From NCBI GenBank assembly GCA_023101725.1, contig JALJCO010013660.1, positions 1 through 64,000 of the forward strand: a stretch of DNA of 64,000 nt, in the 5' to 3' direction. The stretch comes from Atherinomorus stipes. Its lineage: Eukaryota > Chordata > Actinopteri > Atheriniformes > Atherinidae. The notes under the pieces were generated by a model, which worked only from the letters and a program-made list of their open reading frames with translations, was not told the DNA's origin and did not search any database. The first letter of the stretch is position 1. Each line of letters begins with the position of its first letter. Positions 46,225-57,718 of this stretch are shown here, in pieces. Both the position numbers and the translations under genes were made by a program.

Positions 46225-47479
46225 AGAAGGATGAGGAGGAGAGGGAGGAGAATGGGAAGTGGGTGAAGACGGAGAGTGCCTGGGAATGGCTCGTTCTCTC
46301 TTCCACCGCCCAGCAGCTCTGGCATATCACCAACGTTATGGTGGTAATTGATTTTCTCTGTGCCATTAGTCTCTCAGACAAAGATGCGCCAATGAGGGGG
46401 TTGCTGTCGTTTCAAGGCTGGCGTGGTGCCCAGCCACACACTATCTCCTGCAGACAAATAGATACATGCAAAGTATTCTCATTTAACAGGTGCACACATT
46501 CAGTTTCTCCTCACAGATACAGAGTAGAATTATAAGATGACAGCCGTCAAGGTCTTTAGAAACACCGACACTGCGAATGTCAAACATGCCATAAATCAGT
46601 GGTATGCAGCAGAGAAAGGGTTAATGCAGACGTCTACTCAGAGAAATCAAAGAGAATACAAATGTTGGAGCATCAGGATTGATATTCTCCTCTTATACAT
46701 GACATTATTCTGTTTGTGCTATGGCAGTGGGGTTATTGTGTTAGCGGCAGAACAGCATTCCTCTAAGAGGCGTACACTCACACACTTGAATTTAAAAAGA
46801 GAACTCCCCAGACAAAGAGAAGGGCATGTCTTTATCTCATTAAAGTTAACGAGAGGCTGCTGTCTCCTGCCTGCAGACCAGCAGTAATCTGATACCGAGG
46901 TCTGTGCTGCCGGCATCGGGCCTCGGAGCAGCGGCGCTCATCACCGAACCCGCGGCTGCTGTCGCTGCCGGCACCTCGGCGCTCATCGCCGTCACCATGC
47001 TAATTCAACCATCATTACTGGAATCTTCCCCATCGACATGTCACCGCATCGTCTCTGCTGTCGACACACGAATGCCAAACATTGTATGCCATCACCATGG
47101 CAATTGTCTTTTGTCATCGTCTGTGATGCTGTTTCTCATCACCATGGCCACAGGAGCATTACCTTCTTCACACTGAGAAAGCCAGGCAGAACAATAGCAG
47201 GTAGAGGAGATATTCACACACACATACACACAGAGTGCGTGCACTGAATGCCAATTAAGCAAATGAAGGATAAGCTGCTGCTTACAGTAGCCTCTCAAAG
47301 TCAGTTACCAGCTAATTAAAGAACATATAGCACACAATCTGAGATCACTCAGATCAGTTTGCCCAGAGGTGCTGAGCTGCTTGTTAAGCGTTCTTCCAAA
47401 ACTATAAAATGAGCTCTCAGTATATGGAAGAGATGGACTGTAAAGTGATGGCACACTTCCGTCAATCCAGCAGCGTTAG
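46225..47479. other. No gene recognised; unique-looking sequence
   Basis: A GC-richer patch with repeated caccatgg / gccgtcacc / catcaccatgg phrases lies at 46905-47155. No transposon ends were recognised, and coding support is absent. Confidence 0.4.
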
Positions 47480-47990
47480 ACCAGGCTGACTTTATTCCTT
47501 CTGCTTCTCAAGGCCCGCTACTTGGATGCTCATTTGGAGTCTGTAATTAATTGGAGCCTGTACATTTTTTTTTTTCATCTATTTTTGTTTGGCTGTTGAC
47601 CGACGTGTGGTCCTCTTATGCGCTCGTCTTCAGGTCGACGTGGCTTCCTAATTAAGACTCCAGAGGACGGCTAATTGCTGTTGCGTGCCTCTCGGCGGAG
47701 CAAGGGAGCCTTCTCCCGGCGCTGCCCGGAAAGAGCGCCCGCGTGCCGAATTAAAGGGGCTTATGTAAGTTTGCGGTGAAACTATTAAACAGCAACCAAC
47801 TTTTCCTTGTGAGGAGCTGCCACTTGATTTAATGGGCCTCATTAAAAGTGCACATCACAGAGATCCAAACCGCTCGCTCCAGCTTCACACGACAATGGGA
47901 TAATGGTTCTTCCTCCATGCTGTCAAAGACTAATCCCAAATATTGAGCAGTGCTATTGCCTCTGCAGAACGATGCAAAAGGAGCTTCAGC
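47480..47990. promoter_or_regulatory. Candidate conserved non-coding element
   Basis: Non-repetitive block with clustered homeodomain-like cores: taattaattgg (47543-47553), cctaattaag (47647), ctaattgctg (47671), gaattaaagg (47750) and cctcattaaaa (47837). Coding frames are short. The look is that of vertebrate developmental enhancers, but this is inference; conservation cannot be tested here. Confidence 0.3.
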
Positions 47991-48533
47991 ATTCTTAAAA
48001 GAAAGGATTCACATCATTTGTCTTTTTTGACAAGGGCCAGAGAGGAGGAATAGGTGGCACTGAGCAGCCCTGTGTTGTTTATTAGGGAAAGGTAAATGGA
48101 GAAATCTGGAGCTGAATGAAAATAGATCCAGTGTGAAAGCTGCGCTCTTTGGGATTTTGAATGAGCTTTCTCTGATGGAGAGGGACCGAATAATATTGAT
48201 ATTGTTTCTTAGGTGACTTATATGGAAGAGATGTGATTAGATGTCACCCAGTAAATGTTCACATCTATCAACAGGCTCTTACATGACAGTCTAGCTTAAT
48301 TCACTAAACTATTTAAAACATCTAAAAAATGAGTTGAATATTGAAAAGTTTGTTTGACTTAATATTTCTGAAAGAATGTGGACGCGTACACCCACCCGCC
48401 ACTTCATCACATCCACCATCCAGTACCGGGTTGGACGCCCTCTTTAATTCCTCGTAGATCCAACAAAGTGTTGGAAACATTCTTTACAGACTCCACATTG
48501 ACATTAGGGCTGAAACAATTTTCTGGACTATAT
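47991..48533. other. No gene recognised
   Basis: Unassigned sequence. Near 48523 the phrase ctggactata, with its continuation at 49023 (agtcgctctgaaatataag), marks an older repeat split by the MITE at 48534. Confidence 0.45.
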
Positions 48534-49022
48534 AGCCCCGTTTCCACCAGCGGGTCTGGGTCGGGTCGGGCCGGGCCGGATCGGTCCACGTTTTTTTGCG
48601 TCTCCACAGATAAAAACTGGGACGGGTACCCTTATATCCGACCCGACCCGGCCTACTTTTTTGGCACCCTTCGGTAGGGGTACTGATCTAACCGATCCGG
48701 ACCAAAGAGGTGGAGCTAATACACAGCAATCAGCTGATTCATTGAAAAATCCGCCACTTCCCGCGTGACCCAGCGTAAAAACAAAGCCGGGGTGACTCCT
48801 TTCTGTTTCTGTCACGTGTGGCGCCGGTGTTTTGGTTAAACGGCGTTACACGGCGATGATGTCACACAATCACGTAGCAGCGCTGTCCAGCTAATTCTCC
48901 GCCTCCAGAATAAGGGTACAGGTTGCTGTGGGGACACAGCGTGAAATCAACACATCCGTACCCAAACCCACCCGATCCGGCCCGGCCCGACCTGACCCAG
49001 ACCCGCGGGTGGAAACGGGGCT
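48534..49022. mobile_element. MITE with about 50-bp inverted repeats, 489 bp
   Basis: The left end agccccgtttccaccagcgg and cgggtctgggtcgggtc mirror the right end gacccagacccgcgggtgg and aaacggggct. Flanking tata and taag fit a TA duplication in an older ggactataagtcgc repeat. GC-rich ends, no coding capacity. TA suggests Tc1/mariner or a TA-specific Harbinger relative. Confidence 0.7.
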
Positions 49023-49380
49023 TAAGTCGCTCTGAAATATAAGTTACATAAGTCAAAAAATGTGTCATGAATAGGGAAAAAAGAGTTTGTCGCATTTATT
49101 TATTAAATACATATATATATATATATATATTTAGTATATAGCCTACTGCTATAACTTCTCCAAACACTATCATCCCAAAGTTAAAGGAGAACTTTCTTTT
49201 TTTTTCCAACCTGGACCTTATTTCTAGGAGTTTATATGTCCATTTACTCACCGGTAAAATTTCTGTATCACTTTGACTCATTTGGAAGATATTGCGTTGA
49301 GTCGCCCTTCGGCATACATCGATATAATGGGAGAGATGGGGCAGCCTCTGTAAAAGAACTTTCTGTAGCAAAACTCCTTC

Positions 49381-49655
49381 ATTTCATCAATGCTTTAAAG
49401 ATATTGAATGAACGAATGAAGATTACTGTCCCGTGAGTTCAGAGTTTCACAAATTGTTTTTTTTTTTTTTGTTTGTTTTTGTTGTTGTTGTCTGGGTAGC
49501 GAGATGCTTTTCTCAGCTGTACTATGGAAGCACGCATCGGCAACACGCGGCCCAGAAAAGTGTGTAGAACAACCTGATAACTAACAAAAAGCTAAATCTG
49601 GACTCATGGGACAATAGTACTCGTTCGTTCATTCATTATCCTTAAAGCACTGGTG
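49381..49655. repeat. Inverted duplication inside the TTAA element
   Basis: 49381-49437 (atgctttaaagatattgaat...) is repeated inverted at about 49598-49655. Read outward, the two arms translate to similar peptides ending ALKILNERMKITVP and ALRIMNERTSTIVP. About 160 bp separate them. Confidence 0.6.
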
Positions 49656-49692
49656 AAAATCAATACTACTTGGCAAACTCCTTGGTGAAAAC

Positions 49693-49733
49693 CAAGGAGT
49701 TTGCTGCAGATAATACCTGCAGCAAACTCCTTG
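49693..49733. repeat. Perfect 17-bp hairpin, 7-nt loop
   Basis: The arms caaggagtttgctgcag (49693-49709) and ctgcagcaaactccttg (49717-49733) flank ataatac. It may be part of the transposon's folding structure. Confidence 0.8.
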
Positions 49734-49742
49734 ATGCTCTTA

Positions 49743-50413
49743 CACCTCCCGTCCACTGCTTCCGCTCCGCCCCGCTCCGATCCGCTGCGCTGCGCTCTTG
49801 TCCGTCTTCTCCGGCGGGCTGCAAAAACCCTCGCACACATACTCCGCCTCACTCCGCCAGCACCCTCTCCGTTCAGTCACAAAGCAGGCAAAGGAGCATG
49901 CGCGAGAAGCAAAATCTTTTGGCCTTCAACTTCCAAAATGAGTGTTTACAAGTGACAGTTTTTGGAGTTTTGACAGGATCTGACGTGCGGCGACCTACTT
50001 TGTAGGGAGTATGTATACGGCACATTGAACTACACACATTGCCCAATTTGCCCATTCTCAAGTCACACAAGACGCAATATTATTTCATAAAAAAGTTTTT
50101 ATTGAGATGCTACAATATGCCCAATAAGTTTTAAACACAGCAATCAATTTCTTCTGTGGTGGATGTAAAAAAAAACTTTATAAACCGGATGTTTCATGTT
50201 TGCAACTTCCTCCAAACGGAGCGGAGCGGACCAGAAAATAGAGTTGATCCGTATTTTTGGCGGAGGCCGACGGACCCGAGCGGACGTGTCGGAGCGGAGC
50301 GGAGCGCTGGCGGAGAAGTGGACTGCTGCTCATTGATTAAAATAGCAACGGATTTGCTGCGTCGTGCGGACCGGAGCGGGGCGGAGCGGAGCGGAGGCAG
50401 TGGACGGAGGGGG
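49743..50413. mobile_element. TTA-flanked PIF/Harbinger-like MITE, 671 bp
   Basis: TTA lies on both sides (49740-49742 and 50414-50416). The inverted ends include cctcccgtccactgc at the left and gcagtggacggaggg at the right, with cgctccg/cggagcg-rich subterminal DNA. The related segment at 57719-57745 (cactcttagacacag) shows an unoccupied TTA at the right-hand junction. The 3-bp TTA duplication fits PIF/Harbinger. No transposase. Confidence 0.7.
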
Positions 50414-52110
50414 TTAGACACAGTCATGCACCCATCCTCCTATTCATCTTCATCCTTTGTCGTTGCTCGCTCTCATCCTCGGGGTGTGACATGGATGTAC
50501 ACCCAAGGGCGACTCAACACAATATCTTCCGAAGGACTCAAAGTGATACAAAAATTTCACCGGTGAGTAAATATACACGCATAAACTCCCAGAAATAAGG
50601 TCCAGGGCCCAGCTGTTGAAATCTCAGTTATTTTAACCACTGGTTAACCCCATCAGTCGGTTAAATCCTTAACCTGACGTTAGCTAATGGACCGTTAAAT
50701 ATGCATTGTTCCAAGCATGGTTAGTCATGCTGTCAGCTAACCGCACTGTCAAAGTTAACCATGGGGTTAGCTTCACTGGTTTGCACCAATGTATCCCACA
50801 ATTCCCCATTTTGTTTACTTCTGGTATAGGGTGTCTTCCTTATTTGTGTAAGAAAGACACGGGGTGCCGACTCTCACTTTAGTTGACTTTATTTTCACAA
50901 CATGAACAGAGCTGCTGTTAGCCACAACACACTCTTCCTCATCCCCCCAGTCTCTCTACCCTTTCCCCGTACTCCACACACTCTTGCGCCCCCTACTGTG
51001 GCTCAACTGACCTCACAATACAGCAAACCCTCAGTAACAGAACGCCACAGGACACAGAAAGTATTATTAAGTACCCCAACATGAAATTAGCAGTTTTTTT
51101 TAGGTTTTTGATCATATATTTTAGTTTCCCAGCCGGCTTATGTCCCCTAAGGGGTTAAATTATAGATTCACGTTTCCTTTTTCCCTGGGTGTGTCTGCCT
51201 ACATGGTGAAATTAGCATTCACAAATGGGCTGATTGGCAGTTCGGCCTATTTTACTCCTTGCGCAGCTTATGACGCCATGACTTCCAGCCAATAACCCCC
51301 CTCCCCCAAACTACACTGTCCAAGTCCCTCCCTCTGAGATCTGCAACAACAAGCCGACATCATGCCGTCTAGTTTGCATCAGAACTGCTCTGTACCTGGT
51401 GGACGAAGGACAACAGCAATCTTTTCGTCGTCCCCACTGAAAAACTTGTGGATGATTTCATTTCTGCAGGAATGTGCCGACCGAACTAGCAGAAAATCTC
51501 CCTGCAGCTCCGTCTCCTCCTCAGGAGGTTATAACGGCTTCCTGTCACCACGAAGAAACACGAAGTTTCTAATAAACATTTATCATGATGTTCGTGTCTT
51601 TTATCTCTGAGGGAAACTGATGTTTGTGATGATTCCAGTTTATAATTTTTCCCATTGTGTGCGAGTGTTCGGCTGCTGACTCGGGTTTGCAATCAGGCCT
51701 TCTTCATCGTCATCATCATCATCATCACCGTTTCTGTACCGCTCCGGTCAGACAAAGACAGATCAGACGAGCAGAACTAGTGTAATATATCTTTAGTATT
51801 AACTATTAACTGAATTCGGGTCATGGGTGAAGTAAATAATTCAGGGAAACTTGTTGCTGGAATATGATGCTGTTTTCACTTACTGCATCAGCGTCTGTGT
51901 CATGACCGCCGTACGTCCTGTATAGATCCACAGAGGCTCAATACACACTTCTTCAAGCCTGACGTGCAGCCGCGCTCAACAGAACACAGCAACTCTTTTT
52001 TTTACTCCAACATGAGTGTGTGGAGAGGCACGTGTCTGCAGGTTCCTGCTGAGTGTATGGGCGAATGTCTCCAGGTAACTGCGTATCACTCCGCCTCCTC
52101 TCCACCAGAG

Positions 52111-52153
52111 CACCACCACAACAGAAGCAAGCGTGCCTTCTGTTGTGGTGGTG
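52111..52153. repeat. Perfect 17-bp hairpin, 9-nt loop
   Basis: The arms caccaccacaacagaag and cttctgttgtggtggtg enclose caagcgtgc. It lies in the expansion region of the GGGCCC element. Confidence 0.8.
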
Positions 52154-52533
52154 TCACCGAACCTTGGTCATTGTATGCCGGTGCTAACAGTAGTGCTAAA
52201 ACGTAGCGCCTGCTATTCTATGACAAGGCTGAGTTACAGCGAACGATCATTTCATACAGTATTCAGGTACTTAGGGCCCGATTTACGAAAGGTTTGCGCT
52301 TGTTAAAACAGGCGCTATCTTCATTACGCACGCAATAATCCGCCAGAGCTGATTTACAAAGCAGGGCAAAAGGAGGTTTGCGCCTGTCAAAGGGCAAAAT
52401 AGCGCCGCTGTCCATTTTGCGCATCTGCTGCAGATGAATATGCAAACTGGGCGTTTCTGCCAGAAAGCGTAAAATATTGGGAGGAGACAATGCCATACCT
52501 CTCGTATGCCATACGAGCACTTGACTTCTTGAC

Positions 52534-52599
52534 CAGCATTCTTTCATCCATCAGTGCGTAAAGTTGCAACTTTACGCACTGATGGATGAAAGAATGCTG
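52534..52599. repeat. Perfect 66-bp palindrome with no spacer
   Basis: The left arm begins cagcattctttcatccatca and reaches the centre at gttg|caac. The right arm (52567-52599) is its exact reverse complement. A smaller palindrome, ctcgtatg-c-catacgag, lies just before it at 52501-52517. Perfect, spacerless palindromes of this size are unstable in many cloning and replication contexts, so the sequence is worth verifying. Confidence 0.92.
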
Positions 52600-53115
52600 C
52601 ACACAGGACTGCAGATATCAGGTCAGAATCATTTCTCATGATGTGTTCAGGGTCAGGGACACGTCAAGTTTTCATCATTTAATTAAATAACAATCAACAT
52701 CACTGTTTAACACGAGTTAATTCTAGACATGAACCAGAACATCTGCAGCTGCAGCATCATGGTAGTTAAAGCTGACATTAATTATGTCTTTTTATTTTCT
52801 TTTACTTTTTGCCAATGGCATATTTCTAAATTAAAATCATCTCCTGCTCCTCCACACCGCAGCAACTGCTGCTGCTGTTCTGAGGTTGCTGTCCTGTGTG
52901 AAGTTGGCCCCCACCCCACAGAAAACTCAGTGAAAATAACCAGTAACGCACAAACTATTGATACTACTTTAGTTTTGCGTGGGGTGGGGGGCAATTACGC
53001 AGGTCCCGCGGCTGGCATTTTTTAAAGTTAACAGTCGGCTAAATGGATTTAACGGCTGGTTAAAAAATAACTGAGTTTTAAACAACTGGGCCCTGAAAAA
53101 AGAGAAAGTTATTCT

Positions 53116-53853
53116 TTAATGCCATTAAACAATGATAAACATAATTAAGAAGAATAAACATGTCTTTTAAGGACTTGTTCCACCTTACAGACAGTACAGC
53201 CAGATATCCAAAATGAACTCTCGCTGAAATAAGGCTCGTTTGGGATCTTTGTCCTTGGAGTAGAAAATAGTTGTCACAAGCCTACAGCCCCCATCATGTG
53301 ACATTAGACCGGTTTACTCTTTGGTTCATGTCAGTCAATAAGAGTTAAAACTTAAAACGATTAAATTGTATATATTTGATATATACTGGACTATAAGTAG
53401 CAGGAGCAGCCAAATTACGAAAAAGTGTGACTTTTAGTCCAGAAAGTACAATAATAAAATTATTCAAATTATTCAATCATGAAAAGTGTTTGATAAAAGT
53501 TACAGTCATTGAGAAAATAACATTCAGTTTAACGCATCACTTCCGGTCTGTTAAGTCTACATCCTGTATTACTGCTGGTAAACAAAAAGAGTTCATTTGT
53601 TTAATGGATACAGCTGGAGTAATAAACTGTAGGTAAGGTAAGTGTTCTAGAGTTGAAATGAAGATAAAAGAGAAAAGGCAGCTGTGTTCATTTTGTCAGT
53701 TTGGCTGGCGATCATATGGCTGCTACCGGTTATACCAGTGGTATCATAATAAGGGTGGTTTTGAACCCATGAAGCAGATATAAAACTAGAAGAGGGAATA
53801 ACCATGAATTTCTTTAACAAAAAAAAAGGGTGAAAACCGACAAACTAAGGGTG
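53116..53853. other. Unassigned; small hairpin repeat
   Basis: Around 53386-53450, ctggactataagt is mirrored by acttttagtccag, a small fold-back related to the host repeat split at 48534. No gene recognised. Confidence 0.4.
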
Positions 53854-56800
53854 CGTTCCACCACATCATGATGAGAATCTCCCGTTCCACCACATCATGA
53901 TGAGAATCTCCCATTCCACCACATCGTCATGAGAATCTTCCGCTCCACCACATCATGATGAGAATCTCCCATTCCACCACATCGTCATGAGAATCTCCCG
54001 CTCCACCACATCATGATGAGAATCTCCCGTTCCACCACATCGTCATGAGAATCTCCCGCTCCACCTCATCGTCATGAGAATCTCCCGTTCCACCACATCG
54101 TCATGAGAATCTCCCGTTCCACCACATCTTCATGAGAATCTCCCGCTCCACCACATCGTCATGAGAATCTCCCGTTCCACCACATCGTCATGAGAATCTC
54201 CTGTTCCACCACATCGTCATGAGAATCTCCCGCTCCACCACATCGTCATGAGAATCTCCCGTTCCACCACATCGTCATGAGAATCTCCCGTTCCACCACA
54301 TCGTGATGAGAATCTCCCGTTCCACCACATCATGATGAGAATCTCCCGTTCCACCACATCGTCATGAGAATCTCCCGTTCCACCACATCGTCATGAGAAT
54401 CTCCCGTTTCACCACATCGTCATGAGAATCTCCCGCTCCACCACATCGTCATGAGAATCTCCCGTTCCACCACATCGTCATGAGAATCTCCCGTTCCACC
54501 ACATCGTCATGAGAATCTCCCGTTCCACCACATCGTGATGAGAATCTCCCGTTCCACCTCATCGTCATGAGAATCTCCCGTTCCACCACATCGTCATGAG
54601 AATCTTGCGTTCCACCACATCATAATGAGAATCTCCCGTTCCACCACATCGTCATGAGAATCTCCCGTTCCACCACATCGTGATGAGAATCTCCCGTTCC
54701 ACCACATCGTGATGAGAATCTCCCGTTCCACCTCATCGTCATGAGAATCTCCCGTTCCACCACATCGTCATGAGAATCTTGCGTTCCACCACATCATAAA
54801 GAGAATCTCCCGTTCCACCACATCGTCATGAGAATCTTGCGTTCCACCACATCTTGATGAGAATCTCCCGTTCCACCACATTGTCATGAGAATCTCCCGT
54901 TCCACCACATCGTCATGAGAATCTCCCGTTCCACCACATCGTCATGAGAATCTCCTGTTCCACCACATCGTCATGAGAATCTCCCCGTTCCACCACATCG
55001 TGATGAGAATCTCCCGTTCCACCACATCGTCATGAGAATCTTGCGTTCCACCACATCATAAAGAGAATCTCCCGTTCCACCACATCGTCATGAGAATCTT
55101 GCGTTCCACCACATCATAATGAGAATCTCCCGTTCCACCACATCGTCATGAGAATCTCCCGTTCCACCACATCGTCATGAGAATCTCCCGTTCCACCACA
55201 TCGTCATGAGAATCTCCCGTTCCACCACATCGTGATGAGAATCTCCCGTTCCACCTCATCGTCATGAGAATCTCCCGTTCCACCACATCGTCATGAGAAT
55301 CTTGCGTTCCACCACATCATAATGAGAATCTCCCGTTCCACCACATCGTCATGAGAATCTCCCGTTCCACCACATCGTGATGAGAATCTCCCGTTCCACC
55401 ACATCGTGATGAGAATCTCCCGTTCCACCTCATCGTCATGAGAATCTCCCGTTCCACCACATCGTCATGAGAATCTTGCGTTCCACCACATCATAAAGAG
55501 AATCTCCCGTTCCACCACATCGTCATGAGAATCTTGCGTTCCACCACATCATAAAGAGAATCTCCCGTTCCACCACATCGTCATGAGAATCTTGCGTTCC
55601 ACCACATCTTGATGAGAATCTCCCGTTCCACCACATTGTCATGAGAATCTCCCGTTCCACCACATCGTCATGAGAATCTCCCGTTCCACCACATCGTCAT
55701 GAGAATCTCCTGTTCCACCACATCGTCATGAGAATCTCCCGTTCCACCACATCGTGATGAGAATCTCCCGTTCCACCTCATCATCATGAGAATCTCCCGT
55801 TCCACCACATCGTCATGAGAATCTTGCGTTCCACCACATCATAAAGAGAATCTCCCGTTCCACCACATCGTCATGAGAATCTTGCGTTCCACCACATCAT
55901 AATGAGAATCTCCCGTTCCACCACATCTTGATGAGAATCTCCCGTTCCACCACATCGTCATGAGAATCTCCCGTTCCACCTCATCGTGATGAGAATCTCC
56001 CGTTCCACCACAGTCATGAGAATCTCCCGTTCCACCACATCGTGATGAGAATCTCCCGTTCCACCACATCTTGATGAGAATCTCCCGTTCCACCACATCA
56101 TAATGAGAATCTCCCGTTCCACCTCATCTTGATGAGAATCTCACGTTCCACCACATCGTGATGAGAATCTCCCGTTCTACCTCATTCCTGATGAGAATCT
56201 CACGTTCCACCACATCATGATGAGAATCTCGCGTTCCGCCACATCATGATGAGAATCTCCCGCTCCACCACATCATGAGAATCTCGCGTTCCACCACATC
56301 GTGATGGGAATCTCCCGTTCTACCTCATTCCTGATGAGAATCTTGCGTTCCACCACATCATGATGAGAATCTCCTGTTCTACCTCATTCCTGATGAGAAT
56401 CTCCCGTTTCACCACATCATGATGAGAATCTCCCGTTCCACCTCATCTTGATGAGAATCTCCCGTTCCACCACATTGTGATGAGAATCTCCCGTTCTACC
56501 TCATTCCTGATGAGAATCTTGCGTTCCACCACATCATGATGAGAATCTCCTGTTCTACCTCATTCCTGATGAGAATCTCCCGTTTCACCACATCATGATG
56601 AGAATCTCCCGTTCCACCTCATCATGATGAGAATCTCCCGTTCCACCACATCATGATGAGAATCTCCCGTTCTACCTCATTCCTGATGAGAATCTTGCGT
56701 TCCACCACATCATGATGAGAATCTCGCGTTCCACCACATCATGATGAGAATCTCCCGTTCCACCACATCATGATGAGAATCTCCCGTTTTACCTCATTCC

Positions 56801-56920
56801 TGATGAGAATCTCCCGCTCCACCACATCATGATGAGAATCTCCCGTTCCACCACATCATGATGAGAATCTCCCCGTTCCACCACATCATGATGAGAATCT
56901 CCCGTTCTACCTCATCCTGA
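53854..56920 (+). repeat. 29-bp minisatellite, about 106 units
   Basis: The unit is cgttccaccacatcgtcatg followed by agaatctcc, 29 bp, repeated over 3067 bp with point variants (gtcatg, gtgatg, catgatg, cataaag; ctcccg versus cttgcg). A higher-order period of about 697 bp is visible from 54557. The reverse frames of 85-86 aa (MWWNGRFS-type) are translations of the repeat. It is not a CRISPR: units are contiguous with no spacers. Confidence 0.95.
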
Positions 56921-57110
56921 AAGATGGGCTCACTGAATATTTTCTTCTTTACATCATTCTCTGGAAACCCTAACGATGGTTGTGTGAGAAAATCCCAGTA
57001 AATACTCGGACCAACGATCATGCCACATTCAAAGTTACGCAAATCCCCATTGTTCCTCATTTTGATGCTCAGTTTGAACTTCAGCAAGTTTTCTTCACTG
57101 TTCCTACATG
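56921..57110 (-). pseudogene. Tc1 transposase N-terminal fragment beside the minisatellite
   Basis: The minus strand includes LLKFKLSIKMRNNGDLR (about 57090-57040) and a GFPEN-type block, matching the Tc1 N-terminus at 45688 and 2223. It begins directly where the minisatellite ends, in the same order as in the 42.9-45.7 kb copy. This supports expansion of the repeat inside a Tc1 element. Confidence 0.65.
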
Positions 57111-57718
57111 ACTAGATGCTGCTGTGTGATTTGCTGACTAGATATTTGTGTTTAGTGAACCTGGCCACGTGGCCGGTGTCTGTACCTAAATTTATCAAAC
57201 GCTGTGGCAGCACGGAAGACTGCGTGCAGCACTAAACACACATATTTTATTACTGGATGAGCAGAGAAGGTACAAGTCTTCAGACATGAGTGACCCTTAC
57301 AACTTTTCTGTAGAAATGATTGACCTGAATAAAATAATAGATCAGATAAAGGCTGCAGATTGTCGAGAAAAAAAAGGAAACACAGCAGTAAAAGTTACTT
57401 AAGAGGTATAATTAAGGCATGAGAACCACAAAGACCACGACCACAATAGTGGCTTCAGTCGATACCCTTGAAACATTCCTGCACTTCAAACACATAACTG
57501 GTGCTTCTCATTGGAAAAAAAAACAAAAAAAAACTCTAAAAAGAAGAAAGAGATGGCTGGAGAAAAAAACAAAAACAAATCAGGAAGAAGCTGGAAATGA
57601 GCGCATAGCTTCAAACACTCATCTTCAAAGTTGCATAACATTAAAACCCAGCCTACTCCGAGCTCTCTACATCAAACCCCAGCCAGCATCGAGGGGACAC
57701 ATGCGAGCCTGCTGAGCC
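57111..57718. other. No gene recognised
   Basis: Unassigned sequence. It could include a 5' leader for the candidate exon that follows. Confidence 0.4.

Larger units (their letters stand above)
50605..53093. mobile_element. GGGCCC-ended DNA element, copy 2, about 2.49 kb
   Basis: The ends are GGGCCCAGCTGTTG and inverted caactgggccc (from aacaactgggccc). It shares its left 450 bp with copy 1 (6342-7271). It interrupts the right inverted repeat of the TTAA element, so it is younger. It contains about 1.6 kb absent from copy 1, including a partial element starting ttagggcccgatttacgaaa (52271) and two hairpins. No direct repeat flanks it. Confidence 0.65.
49185..53115. mobile_element. TTAA-flanked element with long inverted repeats and nested insertions
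   Basis: Perfect TTAA lies at 49181-49184 and 53116-53119. The left end AGGAGAACTTTC has its partner gaaagttattct at the right. The inverted repeat runs more than 120 bp (ggaccttatttctaggagtt at the left; aactcccagaaataaggtcc at 50585-50604). The right repeat is split by the GGGCCC element at 50605-53093, and a TTA-flanked MITE lies at 49743-50413. AG...CT ends within TTAA suggest a Kolobok-like family. Confidence 0.75.

Noticed and set aside
46904..47176. Alanine-rich 90-aa frame
   Set aside because: Caused by gccgtcacc/catcaccatgg phrases; codon pattern does not look constrained and no exon boundaries fit.
53854..56920. CRISPR-like array
   Set aside because: Units are directly contiguous with no unique spacers, and the genome is eukaryotic.
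55839..57087. Open frames of 85-86 aa on the minus strand
   Set aside because: Translations of the 29-bp minisatellite unit, with a Tc1 fragment at the end of one.
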